NCBI GenBank assembly: GCA_009911175.1
Contig: QXWX01000015.1
Location: forward strand, 1-64,000
DNA: 64,000 nucleotides
Direction: 5' to 3'
Source: Lachnospiraceae bacterium
Lineage (GTDB): Bacteria > Bacillota_A > Clostridia > Lachnospirales > Lachnospiraceae
In this document: positions 1 to 6,206 of the stretch, in pieces
How the letters are laid out: each line of letters begins with the position of its first letter
Position numbering within the stretch: position 1 is the stretch's first letter
Made by a program: the position numbers and the translations under genes
Notes under the pieces: model-generated
What the model was told of the DNA's origin: nothing
What the model saw: the letters and a program-made list of their open reading frames with translations, nothing else
Database searches by the model: none

Positions 1-99
1 TCCAACAGACGGAAGAGCTGCTCGACACGAGAATCCAACAGACGGAAGAGCTGATTGACAGCAGAATCCAGCAAACAGAGGAGAGCTTCAACGAATCAC
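1..99 (+). repeat. 33-bp tandem repeat, three copies, coding for hendecads
   Basis: Copies begin at 1, 34 and 67 with a period of exactly 33 bp (core tccaacagacggaagagctg, the third copy diverged). Each unit codes for 11 residues, so the array stays in frame. It probably extends upstream of the window. Confidence 0.85.
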
Positions 100-356
100 T
101 GGATACCCGGACAAAGCAGCTTGAGGAGCTGATTGATACCAGAATCACTCAATCAGAAGAATTTTTAATGGATGAGATGGAGCGGTATGACAAAAAATAT
201 GAAAAGCAATTCGATGATGTGAAGCAGCGTCTGGGAGCGCTGGAGGGAGTCTACCGTATGACGAAAAATGAAACAGAAACCATCAATCTTTCTCTGAGGC
301 TAATTGAAAACTTGGATAAAAGGGTCACGAAGCTGGAGGCCAGAGCCGTAGTTTAA
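1..356 (+). CDS. C-terminal part of a coiled-coil protein (5' end outside window)
   Basis: An open frame enters from the left edge (first full codon at 3) and ends at the TAA at 354-356, giving 117 residues. The visible part is highly charged and Glu/Gln-rich. It opens with three consecutive 11-residue units of the type QQTEELLDTRI, then degenerate units (QLEELIDTRI, TQSEEFLMDEME) and a final heptad-like stretch ending LIENLDKRVTKLEARAVV. This pattern predicts a long coiled coil. The ATG at 168 lies inside the repeat and is not a credible start. The DUF4874 gene follows 30 bp downstream, so the two are probably co-transcribed. No enzyme domain is visible and the function cannot be named; a structural or chain-length-measuring role in a surface polysaccharide cluster is only a guess. 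Confidence 0.7.
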   Translation, partial: QQTEELLDTRIQQTEELIDSRIQQTEESFNESLDTRTKQLEELIDTRITQSEEFLMDEMERYDKKYEKQFDDVKQRLGALEGVYRMTKNETETINLSLRLIENLDKRVTKLEARAVV

Positions 357-386
357 AGTAAGAAATCGTCCCTGAGGAGAATGGAT

Positions 387-1727
387 ATGCGTGATTGGAT
401 AGATGTTTTTGAAAAACGAAAGACAAATATTGGTTTTCGGGCTGCAAAACTGACGGAATCCACGGCAGAGATGTCCAATCCTGCCAGAGGCTGGTATCAG
501 ATACATACCTTTTTGGCGGAACAGGAACCAGACTTTGAAGAGCTGCGCTGGTGTCTGCATCCGAAGGATACTCTGGCATTCCTGTTGATTGACATCGGGC
601 ATTTTCGGGACAGGGATCTGGATCAGGAGGTTTTGGACCGGATTTGCCGGATCTTTAAATTTTTTTCGGAGAGATCCTATGACTGTATTGTAAGGGTAGT
701 CTATGACCATGAAGGAAAGGCTCTCCTGCGGGAGCCTTCCTTTTTTTCGCAGGTGGTGTCTCATCTGGGGCAGATTGGGAAGCTGGTAAAGGAGTTTACG
801 GATTCCATCTATGTATTCCAGGGAATGCTGGTAGGCAATTGGGGAGAAATGCATTCGTCCAGATTTTTATCCGAAGCACGGCTGCGGCAGATGGCGGAGA
901 TCTTGCGCCGTTCTAGGGGGGAGGAGACATATCTGGCCGTCAGACGCCCGGTATACTGGAGGATGCTGCATGAGGAACAAAAAAGAAAAGGAGCGGCTGC
1001 GTCGGACGATATGGGGATTTTTGATGATGGAATCCTTGGATCGGAGAGCCATCTGGGAACCTTCGGCACAGAGAGCAAGACAGACGCGGCATGGAATGAA
1101 CCGTGGAAACGGGACGATGAGCTTTCCTTTGAGACAGAGATCGGCAGGGCTGCGCCCAATGGAGGGGAAGCGGTATATGGCGGGAACTATCTGCAGGAGC
1201 TGACTCCGGAAATGGTACTGGATACACTCTGTCAAATGCAGATTACGTATTTGAACAGAGCCCATGATACGAGAATGCTGGAGGTCTGGAAGGAATGGAA
1301 GTACCCGGGAACCGGCGTATGGGAAGGAAAAAGCTTTTATGATCATGTGAGCGCGCATTTGGGATATCGATTTCTTGTCCGGAAAGTCTATGCGGCATTC
1401 CAAAGGAAGCATCACGTATACTCTGTAGAAATTGAGGTCGAAAATACAGGCTTTGCGGGATACTATCAGGAAGCGGAGATTCGTCTGGAATATACGGATA
1501 GCAGCGGCGCGGATTCTTTTGAGGTATTGGAAAACCGGATGAAGGACTGGAAAAGCCGGGAACACAGAACACTGGCTTGTACGATAGAACCGGGGGATGG
1601 CAGACTGTATGTCACGGCAAGGCGGAAGAAGGACGGAGCGATGATCCGTTTTGCAAATGTATCTGACGAACAGGGAAGGGTACTCCTGGGGGAGATCACA
1701 GGTCTGTGGGAAAGGAATCAGAAGTAA
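387..1727 (+). CDS. DUF4874/DUF4832 domain protein
   Basis: The product is 446 residues. The N-terminal half matches the DUF4874 pattern: NPARGWY near residue 31, IDIGHFRD, IVRVVYDHEG, an FQGMLVGNWGEMHSS block and RRPVYWR, as in TIM-barrel glycosidase-like folds. The C-terminal half looks like DUF4832 (FDDGILGSESHLGTF, YGGNYLQELTPE, LGYRFLVRKVY, then a beta-rich end). There is no signal peptide. An ATG at 381 directly abuts the AGGAGA at 375-380, so the ATG at 387, six bases from it, is the better start. DUF4874/4832 proteins are often found in surface polysaccharide loci; the substrate is unknown. An internal acidic, poorly conserved stretch (about residues 200-245) separates the two halves. 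Family assignment is fairly sure, function is not. Confidence 0.82.
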   Translation: MRDWIDVFEKRKTNIGFRAAKLTESTAEMSNPARGWYQIHTFLAEQEPDFEELRWCLHPKDTLAFLLIDIGHFRDRDLDQEVLDRICRIFKFFSERSYDCIVRVVYDHEGKALLREPSFFSQVVSHLGQIGKLVKEFTDSIYVFQGMLVGNWGEMHSSRFLSEARLRQMAEILRRSRGEETYLAVRRPVYWRMLHEEQKRKGAAASDDMGIFDDGILGSESHLGTFGTESKTDAAWNEPWKRDDELSFETEIGRAAPNGGEAVYGGNYLQELTPEMVLDTLCQMQITYLNRAHDTRMLEVWKEWKYPGTGVWEGKSFYDHVSAHLGYRFLVRKVYAAFQRKHHVYSVEIEVENTGFAGYYQEAEIRLEYTDSSGADSFEVLENRMKDWKSREHRTLACTIEPGDGRLYVTARRKKDGAMIRFANVSDEQGRVLLGEITGLWERNQK

Positions 1728-1737
1728 GGATAATACG

Positions 1738-1793
1738 AAAGGACCGGCGGATTATAGAAAAAAACTATAATCTGACCGTCCTTATTTTGTTTT
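1738..1793 (+). terminator. Stem-loop terminator after the DUF4874 gene
   Basis: Arms around aggac/gattatag (1740-1758) pair with ctataatc/gtcct (1765-1782) across an A-rich loop, followed by TTATTTTGTTTT. Two or three mismatches sit in the middle of the stem. Confidence 0.7.
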
Positions 1794-1882
1794 CCAATTA
1801 GACGCAGATGAAAATAAAAGTTATACTGATATTTAGGGTGTATTCGGCTATCAGGCAGTAAAAAATAAGGTGGGAATGAAAT

Positions 1883-2119
1883 GTGAGAACGAAAAAATTA
1901 CAGCTTGTGGTAACTTTTCATACCACGGCGGACGCAATGGCGATGGAGCAGGCCTGTAAGGAGCGTCAGGCAGACGGACGGCTGATCCCGGTTCCAAGGG
2001 CAATCTCCGCGGGCTGCGGGCTGGCCTGGTGTGCAGGCCTGGAGAGCAGGGAGATGCTGAAAAACGTGATGGAAAGCATCGGCATCCGGGAGCAGGATAT
2101 GCATGAGTGCCTGGTCTGA
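1883..2119 (+). CDS. DUF3343 putative Se/S carrier-like protein
   Basis: A 78-residue protein of the DUF3343 family: a short alpha/beta fold with LVVTFHTTADAMAME at the start, IPVPRAISAGCGLAWC in the middle and a C-terminal Cys (C76). Cysteines 25, 45, 50 and 76 are candidates for carrying sulfur or selenium. The start is GTG at 1883, eight bases after AAGGTGGG; the in-frame alternatives are worse, since the ATG at 1881 is followed at once by TGA. It lies 38 bp upstream of a cysteine desulfurase and in front of yedF, the classic neighbours of this family. A weak promoter-like TATACT lies at 1822-1827. Role in Se/S transfer is inferred from context. Confidence 0.82.
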   Translation: MRTKKLQLVVTFHTTADAMAMEQACKERQADGRLIPVPRAISAGCGLAWCAGLESREMLKNVMESIGIREQDMHECLV

Positions 2120-2157
2120 GTGGTAATGCCTGAAAATATGAGAGAAGGAACAGGAAT

Positions 2158-3291
2158 ATGATTTATTTGGATAATGCCGCAACTACGCTGCAGAAACCAG
2201 GACAGGTTGCGGAAGCGGTGGCGGAGGCCATTTGTTCCCTGGGAAATGCGGGACGCGGGGTGCATGAAGCGACCCTGGGCGCTTCCCGGGTGATCTTTGA
2301 TGCGAGAAAGAGGCTGGCGGATTTTTTTCATGCGGAAAGCCCGAAGCAGATCGCATTTACCATGAATTCGACGGAAAGCCTGAATATGGCCGTCAAGGGG
2401 ACCCTGGAGAGTGGGGATCATGTGATCACAACGGAGCTGGAGCACAATTCGGTACTCCGCCCTTTATATGAAATGGAGAAAAAGGGGGTGGAGCTTACCG
2501 TGATCCCGAGTGATGAAAAGGGACGGATCGACGTACAGGATTTTGAGCGTGAGATCCGGGGGAATACACGGATGATCGTCTGTACCCACGGCTCCAATCT
2601 GACGGGGAATCTGGTGGATATTGCAGCGGTTGGCGAGACTGCGCGCCGGCATCGGGTGCTCTTTTGCGTGGACGCCTCACAGACGGCAGGGGTATTTCCC
2701 ATCGATGTGCAGGAAATGAAGATCGACATCCTTTGTTTTACCGGGCACAAAAGCTTATTAGGGCCCCAGGGAACCGGCGGACTGTATGTGCGGGAGGGCG
2801 TAGAAGTCCGTCCTCTGAAAAGCGGAGGCAGCGGCGTCCAGACATACCGGAAGGAGCATCCGCCGGAGATGCCCACCGCACTGGAAGCGGGAACCCTGAA
2901 CGGACATGGGATCGCCGGACTCAACGCGGCGGTGGCGTATATCCAGGAAATGGGAATGGATGTGATCCGGAAGCGGGAACAGGAGCTGATGAGGCGGTTT
3001 TATGACGGGGTGAAAGAGATTCCGGGAATCAAGATATACGGGGACTTTTCGGTGCGGGAACGGTGCCCGATCGTGGCGCTGAATCTGGGAGAGTATGATT
3101 CCTCGGAGGTGAGCGACGAGTTATTTATGACCTATGGAATCGCCACCCGTCCGGGGGCGCACTGCGCGCCGCTGATGCACAGGGCGTTGGGGACAGTGGA
3201 GCAGGGGGCGGTACGTTTCAGCTTTTCCCATTATAATACGGAAGAAGAAATCGACGCTGCTGCAGATGCGCTGCGTGAACTGGCAGAGTGA
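2158..3291 (+). CDS. Class V aminotransferase, cysteine desulfurase (EF2568-type)
   Basis: A 377-residue PLP enzyme expected to take sulfur (or selenium) from cysteine or selenocysteine. The N-terminal MIYLDNAATTLQKP, the CTHGSNLTGN region, the FTGHKSLLGPQGTGGLYV block with the PLP lysine K198, and the active-site loop Cys in PGAHCAPL (C336) are all present. Length is normal for the EF2568/TIGR01977 group rather than for IscS or SufS. A Shine-Dalgarno-like GAGAAGGA precedes the ATG. Together with the upstream DUF3343 gene and downstream yedF it forms a set that, in the literature on selenium-dependent molybdenum hydroxylases, marks selenium-using Firmicutes. selD and selenoprotein genes are not in the window, so selenium use remains an inference. 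Confidence 0.9.
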   Translation: MIYLDNAATTLQKPGQVAEAVAEAICSLGNAGRGVHEATLGASRVIFDARKRLADFFHAESPKQIAFTMNSTESLNMAVKGTLESGDHVITTELEHNSVLRPLYEMEKKGVELTVIPSDEKGRIDVQDFEREIRGNTRMIVCTHGSNLTGNLVDIAAVGETARRHRVLFCVDASQTAGVFPIDVQEMKIDILCFTGHKSLLGPQGTGGLYVREGVEVRPLKSGGSGVQTYRKEHPPEMPTALEAGTLNGHGIAGLNAAVAYIQEMGMDVIRKREQELMRRFYDGVKEIPGIKIYGDFSVRERCPIVALNLGEYDSSEVSDELFMTYGIATRPGAHCAPLMHRALGTVEQGAVRFSFSHYNTEEEIDAAADALRELAE

Positions 3292-3296
3292 ATACT

Positions 3297-3333
3297 GTTG
3301 CTGCGGGCACCTGGTCAGGGCGTGAACGGAAAC
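3297..3333. repeat. 37-bp palindromic intergenic repeat, copy A
   Basis: Starts GTTGCTG and ends GTGAACGGAAAC around a CACCTGGTCAGGG core. It aligns without gaps over 37 positions to the copy at 22798-22834 with about eight differences. It lies directly after the cysteine desulfurase stop, between that gene and yedF. Confidence 0.7.
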
Positions 3334-3422
3334 GGTGCGGCCGGTCACACTGCGGAACGGCAGGCAGCAGACACGGCCTGATATCAATATACAAAAAATA
3401 AAAGATATGGAGGATTTTAAAG

Positions 3423-4058
3423 ATGGAAAAAAAGATAGTAGACGCAAGAGGACTGGCATGTCCTCTCCCGGTGGTAAATGCGAAGAAGGCTGTTGGGGAA
3501 TTTCAGGAGAACGGTGTTCTGACTGTGCTGGTGGACAATGAGATTGCGGTGCAGAACCTACAGAAGTTTGCGTCTCAGAAGGGGCTGCAGGCTGCGGGTG
3601 AGAAGAAGGGCGAGAAGGAGTACGAGGTGACCATTCAGGTAGCCGCAGGTGTTTCGGCAGCTTCCGCTCCGGCAGAGGAAGCGGAAGAGGAGGAGATCAG
3701 CTGTAGTCCGGATGCGAGGAAGAAAGGGCTTGTAGTGGTCCTGTCTGCAAATGTGATGGGGGGCGGAGAGGAAAAGCTGGGCAAGGCGCTGATGAAAGCC
3801 TTTGTGTTTGCCCTGACCAAGCAGGACGCGCTTCCAGAGACGGTGATGTGCTACAATTCGGGGGCATATCTGACCTGTGAGGGATCGGATTCTCTGGAAG
3901 ATTTTAAAGCGCTGGAAGCGGAGGGCGTCAACATCATGACCTGCGGGACCTGCCTGGATTTCTACGGGATCAAAGAAAAGCTGGCGGTAGGAACTGTGAC
4001 GAATATGTATGATATCGTGGAAACGATGGAAAACGCGAAATCCGTGATCAGGCCATAG
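3423..4058 (+). CDS. yedF: Sulfurtransferase-like selenium metabolism protein YedF
   Basis: A 211-residue two-domain protein. Residues 1-72 form a TusA-like domain with the catalytic CPLP motif (C13) in DARGLACPLPVVNAKKAV. After an acidic Ala/Glu linker (about 76-100), residues 105-205 form a DsrE-like domain with VVVLSANVMGGGEEKLG and a TCGTC motif (C174, C177). This layout is that of the YedF family (TIGR03527). GGAGG lies nine bases upstream of the ATG. It follows the cysteine desulfurase after 131 bp that carry a palindromic repeat. It probably accepts Se or S from the desulfurase and hands it on; the acceptor is not known from sequence. Confidence 0.92.
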   Translation: MEKKIVDARGLACPLPVVNAKKAVGEFQENGVLTVLVDNEIAVQNLQKFASQKGLQAAGEKKGEKEYEVTIQVAAGVSAASAPAEEAEEEEISCSPDARKKGLVVVLSANVMGGGEEKLGKALMKAFVFALTKQDALPETVMCYNSGAYLTCEGSDSLEDFKALEAEGVNIMTCGTCLDFYGIKEKLAVGTVTNMYDIVETMENAKSVIRP

Positions 4059-4108
4059 AGCTGTGATAAAGAAACGATCCGGCTGCCAACTGCAGCCGTC
4101 AATATATC

Positions 4109-4143
4109 ATATGCAGAAAAGCCGGCGGTGACGGGCTTTTTGC
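4109..4143 (+). terminator. Hairpin between yedF and the activator gene
   Basis: GCAGAAAAGCC (4111-4121) pairs with GGGCTTTTTGC (4132-4142) and ends in a T run. It separates yedF from the next pair, either as a terminator or as an attenuator with read-through. Confidence 0.6.
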
Positions 4144-4163
4144 ATGGAAGGCAGGATGAAATC

Positions 4164-4928
4164 ATGAACAAGGAATATCATATAGGAATAGACATTGGAT
4201 CTACCTGTGCCAAGCTGGCGGTCCTGGATGAGAATCAGAATCTGATTTTTAAGTCCGTACAGCCTACTGGGTGGAGCAGTGTGGATACGGCGGAATCCAT
4301 CCGCCAGAAGCTGCTGGATGAGGGGATCGATGTGGAGCAGGCGTCCTGTGTAGCCACCGGATACGGTAGGATATCCGTGCCCTATGCGGACAAAATGATC
4401 ACGGAGATTACCTGTCATGCACGGGGGGCAATGTGGCTCCACGGCGGAAGTGAGCTGGTGGTCATTGATATCGGCGGCCAGGATACGAAGATCATCCGGA
4501 TCGAAGACGGCCGGGTGAAGGATTTTGTGATGAATGATAAATGTTCTGCGGGAACAGGGCGTTTTTTGGAGGTCATGGCAAATACGATGGCCCTGCGTCC
4601 GGACGAGATCTGTGAGCTGGCGCGGCAGGGCGGCGGCACAGCGATCAGCTCTATGTGCACGGTCTTTGCGGAGTCAGAAGTCATCAGCCTGATCGGCCAG
4701 GGAGAAAAGAAAGAGAACATTGCATTTGCGGTGGTAGAGTCCATTATGAACAAGGTGGTATCCCAGAGCAGCAGATTGGATGTCCGCGGCGCAGCGGTCT
4801 GTCTGACAGGAGGGCTGTGCGAGTGCGCGTATCTGCGGGAAAACCTGTCTGAAAAGCTGGGCTGCGAGGTGCAGGCGAAGCCGGAGGGCAGATTTGCGGG
4901 GGCCGTGGGCGCGGCGCTGAGTTTATAG
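4164..4928 (+). CDS. Acyl-CoA dehydratase activase-type ATPase (activator of the double-cubane protein)
   Basis: A 254-residue ASKHA-fold ATPase of the HgdC/BadF family. It has the phosphate-1 motif GIDIGSTCAKLAVL, IGGQDTKII, the two cysteines that bind the bridging [4Fe4S] cluster of the dimer (C127 in KCSAGTGRF and C165 in SSMCTVFAE), and a C-terminal adenosine motif CLTGGLCECAYL. It would inject an electron into the partner protein encoded 86 bp downstream at the cost of ATP. An upstream ATG at 4128 lies within a terminator hairpin; the ATG at 4164, eight bases from AGGCAGGA, is chosen. There is no acyl-CoA pathway gene nearby, which favours the double-cubane partner over a true dehydratase. 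Confidence 0.88.
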   Translation: MNKEYHIGIDIGSTCAKLAVLDENQNLIFKSVQPTGWSSVDTAESIRQKLLDEGIDVEQASCVATGYGRISVPYADKMITEITCHARGAMWLHGGSELVVIDIGGQDTKIIRIEDGRVKDFVMNDKCSAGTGRFLEVMANTMALRPDEICELARQGGGTAISSMCTVFAESEVISLIGQGEKKENIAFAVVESIMNKVVSQSSRLDVRGAAVCLTGGLCECAYLRENLSEKLGCEVQAKPEGRFAGAVGAALSL

Positions 4929-5014
4929 AATACAATGTTTAATAGAAAACACAGATGACGGACAGGAAAGGTGTCAGATGTGCAGCTGGACTGAAAAAAT
5001 GAGGAGGAATACAA

Positions 5015-6166
5015 ATGGAACTGATTCAGGATTTACCAGAAGTATTTGAAGAATTTGCGGAGCAGAGGAAAAATTCCTTTTTAGCAGTCAAAAAGCTAAA
5101 GGAGAAAGGCATTCCGGTGGTCGGCGCATACTGCACCTATTTCCCGCAGGAGATTGCGATGGCGGCGGGGGCGGCGACGGTGGGGCTGTGCTCCACATCG
5201 GATGAGACGATTCAGGAGGCGGAAAAGGATCTTCCCAAAAATCTATGCCCGCTGATCAAGTCAAGCTATGGATTTGCGAAGGCAGATAAATGCCCGTTCT
5301 TTTATTTTTCAGATGTGGTCGTGGGAGAGACGACCTGTGACGACAAGAAGAAAATGTATGAATATATGTCCGATTTTAAGGATGTGTTTGTCATGGAGCT
5401 GCCGAATACACAGAGCGAAGAGGCATTGAAGCTGTGGAAGAGTGAGATGATCCGGTTCAAGGAATATCTGGAACAAAAATTTCAGACAGAGATCACGGAG
5501 GAGAAGCTCCGGGAAGCGGTGAGACTGCAGAATGCGGTCCGCAGCTCCATGAAGCGCTTATATGCGGTTATGAAACATGATCCGGCTCCGATCAGCGGAT
5601 ATGACTTGTTCAAGGTATTGTACGGGAGTACATTTAAATTCGACAAGACTCTGATTCCAGGAGAGATTGACAGTCTGGTGGAAAAGATCGAAAAGGAATA
5701 CAGAGAAGGAAAGATGCAGGGAAAGAAGCCACGCATCATGCTGACAGGATGCCCTGTGGGTGGGGCGACGGAAAAAGTGATACGGGCCGTGGAAGAGAAT
5801 GGCGGTGTGGTAGTTGCTTACGAGAACTGTACAGGGGCAAAGACCTTTGACAAGCTGGTGGACGAGGACGCGGAAGATATCTATGGCGCAATCGCGGCGC
5901 GGTATCTGGATATTGGATGTTCAGTTATGACACCCAATAAGAACCGGCTGGAGCTGGCCGGACGGCTGATTGATGAGTACAAGGTGGACGGCGTGATTGA
6001 GATGACGCTCCAGGCCTGCCATACATATAACCTGGAGACACTGGGAATCCGCAGATTTGTGACACAGGAGAAAAAGCTCCCTTATATCAATGTGGAGACC
6101 GATTATTCCCAGCAGGATGTGGGACAGCTGAATACGAGAGTCGCTGCATTTATCGAAATGCTGTGA
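5015..6166 (+). CDS. Double-cubane-cluster-type 2-hydroxyacyl-CoA dehydratase family protein
   Basis: A 383-residue single-subunit member of the 2-hydroxyacyl-CoA dehydratase family. True dehydratases have two subunits; stand-alone members next to an activator are typically double-cubane cluster proteins (DCCP), which carry an [8Fe9S] cluster and reduce small molecules. Visible cysteines in the N-terminal half are C40 (AYCTYFP), C78 (NLCPLIKSSYGF), C93 (DKCPFFYF) and C108 (ETTCDDKKKMYEY); in the C-terminal half GCPVGGATEKV, YENCTGAKTF and ALQACHTYN follow. The GGAGGAAT before the ATG is good. The natural substrate cannot be told from sequence. Its position after DUF3343, the desulfurase and yedF is suggestive of Se/S chemistry but not proof. 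Confidence 0.85.
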   Translation: MELIQDLPEVFEEFAEQRKNSFLAVKKLKEKGIPVVGAYCTYFPQEIAMAAGAATVGLCSTSDETIQEAEKDLPKNLCPLIKSSYGFAKADKCPFFYFSDVVVGETTCDDKKKMYEYMSDFKDVFVMELPNTQSEEALKLWKSEMIRFKEYLEQKFQTEITEEKLREAVRLQNAVRSSMKRLYAVMKHDPAPISGYDLFKVLYGSTFKFDKTLIPGEIDSLVEKIEKEYREGKMQGKKPRIMLTGCPVGGATEKVIRAVEENGGVVVAYENCTGAKTFDKLVDEDAEDIYGAIAARYLDIGCSVMTPNKNRLELAGRLIDEYKVDGVIEMTLQACHTYNLETLGIRRFVTQEKKLPYINVETDYSQQDVGQLNTRVAAFIEML

Positions 6167-6206
6167 TCCTGCATTCAGCCCCCACATTATAATTAATATC
6201 TACATT

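Noticed and set aside
1..99. Short-period repeats at the left edge considered as a CRISPR array
   Set aside because: Units are contiguous with no spacers and are translated in frame.
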